Shown here: positions 18,296 to 25,455 of the stretch, piece after piece
How the letters are laid out: the number at the start of each line of letters is the position of its first letter
Position numbering within the stretch: the first letter of the stretch is position 1
The notes under the pieces: generated by a model
Told to the model about the DNA's origin: nothing
Databases searched by the model: none
What the model saw: the letters and a program-made list of their open reading frames with translations, nothing else
Made by a program: the position numbers and the translations under genes
From: Bradyrhizobium genosp. SA-3
Lineage (GTDB): Bacteria; Pseudomonadota; Alphaproteobacteria; Rhizobiales; Xanthobacteraceae
Assembly: GCF_004212635.1 (NCBI RefSeq)
Contig: NZ_PSRT01000009.1
Span: 35,671 to 99,670 of the forward strand
Length of the DNA: 64,000 nt
Direction of reading: 5' to 3'

Positions 18296-19018
18296 TCATC
18301 GCGAGCCTCCCGCGTCAGATCTCAGGACGAACAATCCTGTTGTCTGTGGCGCAATGGCCGAAATGTCGTGGACGGAGGCGGCCGTTGGAGCTCGGTTCGT
18401 TGGGCGCCCAAGCTGCAGCCGGGCCGCGGTCCTTGAACTTTCAGACCGCGCAACGAAGAGCGCTCCCCCCGATGGCCGCAGACTTGCAACTGCACCGGAA
18501 CCTACAATGGCGCCACCGATGATCGGCACTAGCTTCTGCAGATAGATCTGGGTTTCAGCGGGCAATGGACGGCCTGCGAGATGCTGTTCGTAGCGAGTAG
18601 GTCCTGCGTTGTAGGCCGCGAGGAAGCCCAGTGAACCGTACCGGTCGTGCAGCTCGCGAAGGTACGCTGTCCCAGCAAGAATATTGTCATGGGGATCGTA
18701 GGCATCGTCGCCAAGGTCGTACCGCAGACGTAGCTCTGCCCATGTCTTTGGCATTATCTGCATCAGCCCCATGGCACCTTTCGGTGACCTGGCACGCACG
18801 TCTTGGGCGCTTTCGACGTCCAGGACTGCGCGTATCCAGCGCACCGGCACGCCGAAGCGACGCGAGGCTCGCTCGACAAACTCCGCAAACGGATCGGCAG
18901 CTCGATGACTCGCTGAAGGCTCCGCGGGTCGCGTCTCGGCGGCAGCGGCGGCGTTACTCACGGTCAGCGCAATGAACAACAATACGACAGCGCGCAGGCT
19001 CCCCCCGAACAAACGCAT
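18296..19018 (-). CDS. Lytic transglycosylase (VirB1-like)
   Basis: This periplasmic enzyme opens peptidoglycan for the mating channel. The 240-residue protein has a signal peptide (residues 1-27, cut near AAAAA). An SLT domain follows, with catalytic Glu69 in VLDVESAQD, GAMGLMQIMPKTW at 81-93, NILAGTAYLRELHDRYG and AYNAGP at 135-140. The C-terminal 60 residues are low in similarity to the domain. I prefer ATG at 19,018, which gives a clean signal peptide; an in-frame ATG at 19,042 is also possible. It lies between traF and the relaxase gene, as in related elements. Confidence 0.9.
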   Translation of the reverse strand: MRLFGGSLRAVVLLFIALTVSNAAAAAETRPAEPSASHRAADPFAEFVERASRRFGVPVRWIRAVLDVESAQDVRARSPKGAMGLMQIMPKTWAELRLRYDLGDDAYDPHDNILAGTAYLRELHDRYGSLGFLAAYNAGPTRYEQHLAGRPLPAETQIYLQKLVPIIGGAIVGSGAVASLRPSGGALFVARSESSRTAARLQLGRPTNRAPTAASVHDISAIAPQTTGLFVLRSDAGGSR

Positions 19019-19191
19019 GCGTGCCGCCGTGCTCGCGCCCATCCAGGGTAAAGCCGCTTCGCGCTGGCCATTCGGCCGCCCTGGACCGCTGCTGCGCGCA
19101 ACGGCCGCGCAAGCGTTGGTCGGGACGGAGGAATGGTGCAGCACTCGGCCGAACGGAGGAATGGCTGCTCGGAAGCTCAATACGGGCACCA

Positions 19192-19704
19192 TCAATCCTC
19201 CCAGGTCCACACCGGCCGCGCTCGGCCAATGACAGCCGATGCCGGCAGGAGCCCGAAATAGCGGCCATCCAGCGAGCTGGTGGACTGCCAGTTCATGACA
19301 AAGAGTTCGCCGTCTCCGACGACGCGGCAGCCCTGCCAGATCGGGAGGGGGCGACCACGGCCGTCGCGATCTCGGGCTTCGCCCATTTCGATGGCGTCAA
19401 CCGAAATGGTGAGCCCACTTCGACAAACGGTCTGCCCGTGAAGCGCCAGCACGCGTTTGAGCATCGGCAATCCGGCTGGCAGATAGCCGTTCAGGTCGAG
19501 GAAGATCGCGAGCGGCTCCGGTGGCTGCACCGCGAGGAGTTCCGTAACGAATAGTTTGTCCGCCGGCTGCACACGATAGAGCCCGATCGGTACGCTCTCG
19601 GATGCATTCCAGATGTAGGCCGGCGTAATCTCCAGAACGATTGGTGCGAAAAGTGCGACGGCACCGCACAGCATCGTGGTCAACGTGTTGAGCCGCGGTG
19701 TCAT
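19192..19704 (-). CDS. traF: TraF-type S26 signal peptidase
   Basis: TraF-type peptidases of family S26 process the conjugative pilin. The 170-residue protein has one N-terminal membrane segment (about 8-24), the serine motif SESVPIGLY with candidate catalytic Ser37, and MLKRVLAL with the general-base Lys83. The end includes DGELFVMNWQSTSSLDGRYF and a GLLPASAVIGRARPVW segment, both conserved in the family. It overlaps the DUF2840 gene by ATGA, so the two are translated together. The likely substrate is TrbC. Confidence 0.9.
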   Translation of the reverse strand: MTPRLNTLTTMLCGAVALFAPIVLEITPAYIWNASESVPIGLYRVQPADKLFVTELLAVQPPEPLAIFLDLNGYLPAGLPMLKRVLALHGQTVCRSGLTISVDAIEMGEARDRDGRGRPLPIWQGCRVVGDGELFVMNWQSTSSLDGRYFGLLPASAVIGRARPVWTWED

Positions 19705-20165
19705 CGCATCACCCTCTGCCGGTGAAGCCATGCCTGGTGGCGGGCTTTCGTGTAGGTGCGCGGGTTTTCGTTGACGGACAGGCGGTTGTGAACGTGATGC
19801 CAATGATCAGGCGCGACATCAGCCGGATCGATGCCCAGCGCCTCGATGGAGTCGGTCATCTGCAGCACCCGTTCTACTTTTGGCCAACCTGAGAGTCGCA
19901 ACAAAATCGCTCCGCCGGGCTTCACATACGGCACGGTCGAGCAGCGCTGTCCCGCCGCGACCGCGCGCAATATGTCGATCCGCGAAATGATCGTGCCAAA
20001 GTCATTGGAGGTCCAACGGACGAACGCAAAGATGCTGCCGGGTGCAAATGACAGGACACGCCGGTGACGATCAATCTTCCGTTCTTCGACAACGCGACCG
20101 AACCGAATGCGATTTTCGATGCGCTTCTCGAGCCACAACACTTCCACTTCGGTGAGATCGCTCAT
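19701..20165 (-). CDS. DUF2840 protein
   Basis: The 154-residue protein (MSDLTEVEVLWLEKRIENRI, RFGRVVEERKIDRHRRV, PGSIFAFVRWTSNDFGT) matches DUF2840, a family found next to traF in trb-type elements. The function is unknown. It has no signal peptide or membrane segment. I chose the start at 20,165; the frame runs further upstream with no family resemblance. In related elements a ParA-like gene usually precedes it, but here only 289 bases of non-coding sequence separate it from repA. Confidence 0.8.
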   Translation of the reverse strand: MSDLTEVEVLWLEKRIENRIRFGRVVEERKIDRHRRVLSFAPGSIFAFVRWTSNDFGTIISRIDILRAVAAGQRCSTVPYVKPGGAILLRLSGWPKVERVLQMTDSIEALGIDPADVAPDHWHHVHNRLSVNENPRTYTKARHQAWLHRQRVMR

Positions 20166-20306
20166 GCCGCCGCTCCGTGAAGCTGGAACCGGAAGCCGTG
20201 AGCTTTGGGGTTGGTGGAGATCGTGTGCGACTTCTGAAAGCGAACAGGACTGACGGCCCGCCATTGCCAGTCGCCTCGAATGCGGCTTGTGGTCTCGTCC
20301 GTTAGA

Positions 20307-20325
20307 AGAAATCCGAAGGATTTCT
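20307..20325 (-). terminator. Hairpin downstream of repA
   Basis: AGAAATCC and GGATTTCT form an 8-bp stem with a 3-base loop. On the minus strand it is followed by a T-rich run (TTCTTCTAA). It lies about 130 bases beyond the repA stop, past the iteron-like repeats, and could end the repA transcript. Confidence 0.4.
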
Positions 20326-20384
20326 GGTTAGTAAAGTTAGAGCGGCCGGAAAGCGCGGAGAAACAAGCTCTTAGGCTTGATTCT

Positions 20385-20449
20385 GGTCCCCGATAGCACG
20401 AGGATCGGGTCCCCGATAGCACGAGGGTTGCGGTCCCCGATAGCACGAG
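20385..20449 (+). repeat. Three iteron-like direct repeats next to repA
   Basis: The 18-base unit GGTCCCCGATAGCACGAG occurs at 20,385, 20,408 and 20,432 with no mismatch, giving a spacing of 23 and 24 bases, about two helix turns. It ends 5 bases before the repA stop codon. Regular repeats of this size next to a replication initiator gene are the usual form of iterons, so this is a likely RepA binding site and possible origin. A weaker related string (CGTCCCCGATAGAACGA) occurs near 23,369. Confidence 0.7.
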
Positions 20450-20454
20450 TTGAT

Positions 20455-21336
20455 TCACAGGTTGTCCTCCGAATTTGGGATGAAACCGCGCCGGCGCAGG
20501 CGTGCCGTTAAGGGATCGACAGGCCTAGGCGCGAAGTTGAGCCGCTCGGCACCGTTCCGGTCGCGTGTGAGCACGAGCTGATAGCCGGGCAATGTCTGAC
20601 GTTGGACGATTTGACGTACGTCGTAAGCAAAGTGCTTAAGCGGCGAGAGGATGCCGGACTTGGCATGGAGATGCACAAGATCAAAACTCCAGCCGCCGTC
20701 CTGCCGACCGCCGTGCTTGCGCACAAGGCGATAAAGCCAGCGCTCAAGCCCGCCCGTCAGCTCGAAATAGGCGCGGTCGATCGTCAGCACGAGCGCGTCA
20801 TCGATGACGCCCGCATAGAACCAATCAGGGAGGATCAATTCGAGCCCGAATGGGCGGCCATTTTCATCGGCCGTTTCCTTCCACTCGTTGATCCAGGAGA
20901 ACCGATGCCGCCGCCGTTCTGTTGGCTGGCGGATCGACGTCAGCACGGTCGTTGACTGCAGTCTGTCGAGACCCGCCTTCAGCCGGTCATAGTCACGCGC
21001 GCTGGTGCCACGGCCGACGAACGTCAAAATCTCGTAAGGCGTAGCAGCCATCAGGCGCGACGTCTTCAGGCCGGCGTCACGGGCTTCGACGATCTGGGAA
21101 GCGGCCCAGATCAGAACGTCTGCATCCCAGATGGTCGCCATGCCGTGTTTGGGCACAGCCTCGACCCGAATTGCGATCGCACCGGCACGGAAATCGATCG
21201 GCACGATCCGTTTGGTCTTTGCCAGCGAGAAGAACGGATAAGCCATCAGATCCTGCGCGTCGCGGGGCGCGAGATCGCCGGGCAGCGCCCGAAAGAGCTC
21301 AAGCTGATCCAGCTCGGAATGGTGTTTGCGCCGCAT
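20455..21336 (-). CDS. repA: Replication initiator protein A
   Basis: The 293-residue protein starts MRRKHHSELDQLELFRALPG. It contains the family hallmarks DLMAYPFFSLAKTKR, DADVLIWAASQIVEARDAG, TPYEILTFVGRGTSARDYDR, FELTGGLERWLYRLVRKHGG and PLKHFAYDVRQIV. These RPA-type proteins initiate replication of alphaproteobacterial plasmids and also occur in integrative elements. The start chosen is the Met before RRKHHSE; the frame extends 45 bases upstream. Iteron-like repeats follow the stop codon. An AlpA-like gene lies 22 bases upstream and is probably in the same transcript. Confidence 0.9.
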   Translation of the reverse strand: MRRKHHSELDQLELFRALPGDLAPRDAQDLMAYPFFSLAKTKRIVPIDFRAGAIAIRVEAVPKHGMATIWDADVLIWAASQIVEARDAGLKTSRLMAATPYEILTFVGRGTSARDYDRLKAGLDRLQSTTVLTSIRQPTERRRHRFSWINEWKETADENGRPFGLELILPDWFYAGVIDDALVLTIDRAYFELTGGLERWLYRLVRKHGGRQDGGWSFDLVHLHAKSGILSPLKHFAYDVRQIVQRQTLPGYQLVLTRDRNGAERLNFAPRPVDPLTARLRRRGFIPNSEDNL

Positions 21337-21358
21337 GGTCACTGCCTTCACGCGGCGA

Positions 21359-21640
21359 TCAGCGGCGTTCCTGGCCCGCATACGGGCGCAGCACCGGGTG
21401 CTTCTTGGCCGGCAGCACGGTCCCCTTCCCCGGGTCCGACGTCGACGTCTTGGCGCCGAGGTCGGCCCACGCTTTCAGGTCATCTACGGCGTAGACGACA
21501 CGTCCGCCAATCTTTCGATACGTCGGTCCGGTGCCGTATGTGCGGTGCTTCTCTAGCGTGCGACCGGAGAGGCCAAGATAGCGCGCAGCCTCCGGGGTAC
21601 GCAGGAAGCGCGGGGGTAGACCGGCCATCGGATCGGGCAT
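21359..21640 (-). CDS. AlpA/MerR-like helix-turn-helix DNA-binding protein
   Basis: The 93-residue protein reads FLRTPEAARYLGLSGRTLEK, then TYGTGPTYRKIGGRVVYAVDDLKAW, the winged helix-turn-helix of AlpA-like and excisionase-like regulators. Proteins of this kind sit upstream of repA in trb-type elements and probably control it or help excision. The basic tail (AKKHPVLRPYAGQERR) is usual. A longer upstream frame (to 21,817) has no family support, so I start at MPDPMAG. Confidence 0.85.
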   Translation of the reverse strand: MPDPMAGLPPRFLRTPEAARYLGLSGRTLEKHRTYGTGPTYRKIGGRVVYAVDDLKAWADLGAKTSTSDPGKGTVLPAKKHPVLRPYAGQERR

Positions 21641-21698
21641 TTGAGAACTCCAGGAGGACAGCGCACCACGCATGGCGGCGCCGGCGTGTGTGCGGTCA

Positions 21699-22070
21699 TC
21701 ATGGAGAAGCAAGTTCTCGGAGGGGGATGCCGAATTTGGAGGGGGTGGTTTTCGATACCCCTGAGCGGAAGGACCATTCGTCCCTGAGTCCAGGCCGCAG
21801 AAATTTGCGGTAACCACCGCGCATCAACGCGAGGCCGCTTTGCACCAGGCGGATCGTTCGATTACGCAGATCATGGGTCTTCCAGGCGCGATCGGGGACG
21901 CGCTTCTTGCCGAACAGCGCTTCAGCGATAACGCGATAGCTAGCGCCCGCGCTGTGCGCGTCGAGCGCACGGATCGCAGCACTCAAGCGCTCGCGCCGCT
22001 GTTTTGATAGTTGATGAAAGGCAGGACGTGGCGAGCGTCCATTGATCGAGCGCCACAGGTGCCGGGCTGC
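21699..22070 (-). pseudogene. DUF2285 protein, 5' end missing
   Basis: The frame encodes the C-terminal core of DUF2285 proteins: QRRERLSAAIRALDAHSAGA, SYRVIAEALFGKKR, DLRNRTIRLVQSGLALMRGG and YRKFL. Full genes also carry an N-terminal DUF6499-type domain, which is absent. Going upstream, family-like sequence (RHLWRSINGRSP) continues to 22,070, where an in-frame TAG lies at 22,071-22,073. There is no ATG; a TTG at 21,986 could serve. Such proteins are normally the regulator just before AlpA and repA. I read this as a remnant. Confidence 0.7.
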
Positions 22071-22175
22071 CTAGGCCCGCACTTCTAAATCGCCGTCAAA
22101 CGGCAGTTCGGCCGCATATGACGCGTCGAGTACCGGCGCGTCTTTGGACCAAATGCGGTGGTCCTCAGGTCGAAA

Positions 22176-22209
22176 TACATACTATAGGAGATAAACCTCA
22201 TAGTATGTA
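22176..22209 (+). promoter_or_regulatory. Inverted-repeat operator of the XRE gene
   Basis: TACATACTAT and ATAGTATGTA are perfect 10-bp inverted arms separated by 14 bases. They lie 19 bases before the ATG of the XRE regulator gene, in an AT-rich island within GC-rich DNA. The symmetry fits a dimeric repressor site controlling its own promoter. Confidence 0.65.
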
Positions 22210-22227
22210 AAGACGCAATTTGCGCCG

Positions 22228-22479
22228 ATGGACATGCGCAAGTTGCTTGGTCGGAATTTCGCAAGACTACGGAAGCAGAAGCGCTTCACGCAGGAGAAAT
22301 TCGCCGAAGTGTCCGGATTTACCCAACAGTATATCAGTGACTTAGAGCGTGGCCGTCGCAATCCAACTGTCGTCACTCTATTTGAGCTCGCCAGCACGTT
22401 GGGCGTTAGTCATGTCGATCTAGTCCTCCCAGATGAAGAGGCACGAGACGAACGGCCAAAACCTGGCAAGCGGCGGTGA
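22228..22479 (+). CDS. XRE-family transcriptional regulator
   Basis: The 83-residue protein is almost only a helix-turn-helix: RNFARLRKQKRFTQEKFAEV, SGFTQQYISDLERGRRNPTV and LFELASTLGV (residues 8-62), followed by a short charged tail. It is the only rightward gene among the leftward regulators here, and a strong inverted repeat lies just upstream. By analogy with other integrative elements it may repress the transfer or maintenance genes, but its target is not shown by the sequence beyond the likely self-control. Confidence 0.9.
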   Translation: MDMRKLLGRNFARLRKQKRFTQEKFAEVSGFTQQYISDLERGRRNPTVVTLFELASTLGVSHVDLVLPDEEARDERPKPGKRR

Positions 22480-22635
22480 TTGAGCTGCAAATCGCACGCT
22501 ATGCCCCTCCGGGCCGGCCCCTGGGGCGTTTGCGACGCGGACGAATGCAGTGTTGCGGCTGAAAACGCGGCAAGCGAGCTAGGTAAGAGCTGCACGGCTC
22601 GATGCGCGATGCACGGACTGAGGGCGGGCTTTAGG

Positions 22636-22666
22636 AAGCCCCGCCCGATCTGTTCGGGCGGGGCTT
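22636..22666. terminator. Terminator between the XRE and DUF736 genes
   Basis: AAGCCCCGCCCGA and TCGGGCGGGGCTT form a perfect 13-bp stem with a 5-base loop. It lies between two converging genes and may work in both directions, although neither side has a long T-run. Confidence 0.7.
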
Positions 22667-22678
22667 GATTGAGCGAGC

Positions 22679-22999
22679 TTACTCGCCGTTCTTGCGCGGC
22701 CGCGACCACAAGAGCGTGTAGCCTTCGCCGCCTTCGTCGTCGAAGAGGTTCGCGTAGATCGGCGCGTTGAACGAGGGGTCATCGAGCTTGAGCGAGAGGT
22801 AGTCGCGCCCCTCTTCGGAACGCTTCGACCACGCTGCGCCGATCTCGGCCCGGCCCACGTAGATGCGGTGGCTGGGCGCGTTCTCGTTCGAGCGGTTGGT
22901 TTCGGCGACGATGCGGACGCCCTTAGCTTGCAGGCTCAGGGTGACGATCTCGCCCTGGAAATCGTTGCCGACCTTCTTGAAAGAACCGATGTTAGCCAT
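22679..22999 (-). CDS. DUF736 protein
   Basis: The 106-residue protein (MANIGSFKKVGNDFQGEIVT, APSHRIYVGRAEIGAAW, SEEGRDYLSLKLDDPSFNAP, IYANLFDDEGGEGYTLLW) is a clear DUF736 member. The family is very common in rhizobial plasmids and integrative elements; its job is unknown. ATG at 22,999 has an AGGAG site 7 bases upstream. The 5' leader holds a long inverted repeat. A second copy, broken, lies about 400 bases upstream on the other strand. Confidence 0.9.
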   Translation of the reverse strand: MANIGSFKKVGNDFQGEIVTLSLQAKGVRIVAETNRSNENAPSHRIYVGRAEIGAAWSKRSEEGRDYLSLKLDDPSFNAPIYANLFDDEGGEGYTLLWSRPRKNGE

Positions 23000-23396
23000 G
23001 TCACTTCTCCTGTTGTGTTTCGAGCCCGCGACCACCGCGGCCTCGATGGCGATGGACAGGCCGAGGACGATCGGCGACGCACCCGCTCGCGGGCCGAAGC
23101 GCAGCGGAGGACGCCGTTGTTGCGACTTTCTTGCCTCGCGAGGAATGGGCGTAAGCCCAGGGGAAGAAAGTCGCATCAACGGCGTTGCGGCTCAGACGAT
23201 CGAGGCGAAGCCGGTCTTCGGCCAGATCAAGCCATCAAAGAGGCCACGTGCGTCCGCGTGCTGAACCGCGATCTCGGGAGAAGACTTGCCGAATCTCGGT
23301 TGAACTGCACAAGAGGTTGAAACGTTTCGGAGGAGAAATAGAAACAATCTGCCGCAAAAGGCGGTATCGTCCCCGATAGAACGATCGAGGGGCTGC
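23000..23396. other. Gene-free leader of the DUF736 gene
   Basis: No gene is supported here. The stretch holds a long hairpin (23,111-23,185), an 8-bp stem GCCCGCGA/TCGCGGGC closer to the DUF736 start, and a weak iteron-like string near 23,369. Confidence 0.6.
23111..23185 (-). promoter_or_regulatory. Long inverted repeat upstream of DUF736
   Basis: Arms of 22 bases (23,111-23,132 and 23,164-23,185) pair with one mismatch around a 31-base spacer. The spacer holds a palindrome CCTCGCGAGG and a small hairpin GGGCGTAAGCCC. The whole can fold into a stem of about 75 bases, 112 bases before the DUF736 start. It may be a structured RNA leader or a protein-binding DNA site. Confidence 0.6.
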
Positions 23397-23604
23397 GCGC
23401 CGCACCACCGCATCTACGTGGGCCGGACTCAATTGGACCGACTTGGTCGAAGCGCACCGAAGAGGGGCGCGACTACCTCTCGCTCTAATCACGCTGACCC
23501 CGCGTTCAACGCGCCGATCTACGTGAACCTGTTTGAAGGTGAGGAAGGCGAGGAAGGATCATCCCTCGTGCGTGGCGACCGTGAGAACGGATTGAGACGA
23601 TTGC
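23397..23604 (+). pseudogene. Second DUF736 copy, truncated and frameshifted
   Basis: Three blocks of DUF736 appear in different frames on the plus strand: APHHRIYVGR from 23,397; WSKRTEEGRDYLSL from 23,444, ending at TAA; and DPAFNAPIYVNLFEGEEGEE from about 23,497. The first 40 residues of the family are missing. The copy points towards a membrane-protein gene on the opposite strand and is clearly non-functional. Confidence 0.85.
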
Positions 23605-23605
23605 T

Positions 23606-24040
23606 TCACCAGCCCGGCCGGCTGAACAGGCGCGTCTCGGCAAAAACGGTCAAGCGCGTCAACGCCGTGCCGCCAATGCAAACCGCGCCCAGGCAAGCGA
23701 AGGCCTCACGCCAAACCAGCGACGGCACCCCGATCTGCGATAGCGCGAACACCACATGATAGCCGGCGACGGCGGCGGGAACAGCGAATGATGTCGCGAT
23801 CGCGATGCGCAAGGCCGGGGACCGTGTAACAGCAACGGCAACCTGGCCGAGGACGAGCGTCAGCGCACCGCCGGCCGTTGCGATAAGCAGCGCGCCAATG
23901 AGGCCGGCGCCGCTCTGAAACGCCGTCATCCCGATACTCAGTGCGACGAAAAATGGCAGGGCATACACAGCGAGCGAGAAGATCGCCCAGCAGAACAGGC
24001 CAATGCCAAGTGTGTTGAGAACAAGCCCAAGGGGGAGCAT
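23606..24040 (-). CDS. Small integral membrane protein of the element
   Basis: The 144-residue product starts MLPLGLVLNTLGIGLFCWAI and has about four hydrophobic segments (roughly 5-22, 25-58, 68-85 and 90-135), with a basic end. I do not know its function. Similar hypothetical membrane proteins lie near DUF736 and DUF2493 genes in rhizobial elements, which is the main support. A longer frame upstream is Arg- and Gly-rich and is probably not translated. Its 3' end meets the DUF736 remnant. Confidence 0.6.
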   Translation of the reverse strand: MLPLGLVLNTLGIGLFCWAIFSLAVYALPFFVALSIGMTAFQSGAGLIGALLIATAGGALTLVLGQVAVAVTRSPALRIAIATSFAVPAAVAGYHVVFALSQIGVPSLVWREAFACLGAVCIGGTALTRLTVFAETRLFSRPGW

Positions 24041-24181
24041 GGTGGTGGCTCCATGTGCATAGATGTACCAGTCGCGCCTTCCACCACCACCGCGGCGCAG
24101 GCCTGGATATGAGACTGGAAGGAGGCGGAGTTGCGGCGTAGGCAATTCCGCCTCGAAGGCGTGGGATCGAGAAGACGGTGC

Positions 24182-25105
24182 TCACGCGCCGCGGAACCTC
24201 CAGACGGGGATGCCGAGCCGCTTCGCCTTGTCGGCGAGGTTGTCCTGGATGCCGGTGCCCGGGAAGTGCATGACGCCGATCGGCAGGAGTTCGAGCATGG
24301 CATCGTTGCGCTTGAACGGTGCTGCCTTGGCATGTTTCGTCCAGTCGGGCTTGAAAGCGATCTGCGGCACCTTGCGGGTGACCGCCCATTTGGAGGCGAT
24401 CAGTTCGGCACCTTTCGGTGAGCCGCCATGGAGCAGCACCATGTCGAGATGCTTGGCGTGAATCTTGTCAAGACGATCCCAGATGAGGTGGTGGTCGTTG
24501 AAGTCGAGCCCTCCGGTGAGCGCGATCTTCGGCCCTGACGGCAGCATGACCTCCGTCTCGGCTCGGCGCTTGGCCGCGACGAAGTCGCGGGAGTCGATCA
24601 TCGCTGCGGTCAGCGTGCGGTGGTTCACCAGCGATCCCGATCGGGGGCGCCAGAATGAGCCGGTGTGTGTCTCAAACCGCTCGATGGCCTGGTCACGGAA
24701 GAGTTCCAGGCAATTGCGGCGCTCGATCAACGTGATGCCTTCGGCCGTGACACGCTCGAGTTCGACCGATTGCACTTCGGAGCCATTCTGTTCGCGTTGG
24801 CTTTTCTGCTGCGTCCGTTCGTTATCGTCCAGTTGGCGTTGAATGCGATCGACGGCTCGATGAAACAGGTTGACGGTCGACCAAAGCAGATCGTCAAGGT
24901 CCGGCTCGAGGCGTGTGTCGCTCAACGTCGCGACCAGGGCGTCGAAGATATCGGCAACGGCCCCGGCGACGATTTTGCCTTCAGGGAGCGGTCGTGGATC
25001 GGGCTGGTCGTCGAATGGGCGGTAGCCGAAGAGCTGCAGTTCGGTGAGGACGTTGTCAGTTGGAGAAGAGGTGTGCGGTGGTTCGATGTCGTCGTGATCG
25101 GTCAT
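24182..25105 (-). CDS. DUF2493 protein
   Basis: The 307-residue protein has a charged N-terminal region, then the DUF2493 domain in its last 120 residues: IALTGGLDFNDHHLIWDRLD, MVLLHGGSPKGAELIASKWA, VPQIAFKPDW, FKRNDAMLELLPIGVMHFPG and ADKAKRLGIPVWRF. The fold resembles nucleotide- or lysine-decarboxylase-like Rossmann proteins, but no activity is established that I know of. It is regular cargo of trb-type elements. Its leader holds nested inverted repeats. The next gene upstream (Toprim) is 350 bases away. Confidence 0.85.
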   Translation of the reverse strand: MTDHDDIEPPHTSSPTDNVLTELQLFGYRPFDDQPDPRPLPEGKIVAGAVADIFDALVATLSDTRLEPDLDDLLWSTVNLFHRAVDRIQRQLDDNERTQQKSQREQNGSEVQSVELERVTAEGITLIERRNCLELFRDQAIERFETHTGSFWRPRSGSLVNHRTLTAAMIDSRDFVAAKRRAETEVMLPSGPKIALTGGLDFNDHHLIWDRLDKIHAKHLDMVLLHGGSPKGAELIASKWAVTRKVPQIAFKPDWTKHAKAAPFKRNDAMLELLPIGVMHFPGTGIQDNLADKAKRLGIPVWRFRGA

Positions 25106-25455
25106 GGCGGAGAGTCCTTTGCCGGATCGGCCGCGCCCATCGCGGCCTTCGTGGCGATCACTCAGACGGCGGGCGGAGCGGGCCAGAACCCGGAGCGGCG
25201 CGGAGGGCCGAAGCGGCAGCGGAGGATGGCGGAGGCCGGCTATTTTGCTTCGCGATGCAAAGCGCGCCGCCCAGATAGATAACGTGTCTTCCGATTGCCG
25301 GCGCGCGGCGGAAAATAGCCGGTCGCAGCCATTGCCGGCCCGAGCCGCTTGCCGTCCGATCGCCCTCTAGAAGGCCGTGGTCGCGTCCTCTTCCGGCATT
25401 GGTCTCGCGATAGCCGACCGATGAACGTCGATCGAACACCGGAGCTATTCCGCAG
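25106..25455. other. Gene-free leader with nested inverted repeats upstream of DUF2493
   Basis: The outer arms CCGGCTATTTT (25,236-25,246) and AAAATAGCCGG (25,312-25,322) are a perfect 11-bp match. Inside them GCGCGCCG (25,262-25,269) and CGGCGCGC (25,299-25,306) form a second perfect stem. Closer to the gene, the minus strand shares short strings with the DUF736 leader, such as GAAGGCCGCG-like and CCGCTGC..GCTTCGGCCC segments. No coding region is supported. Confidence 0.6.
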
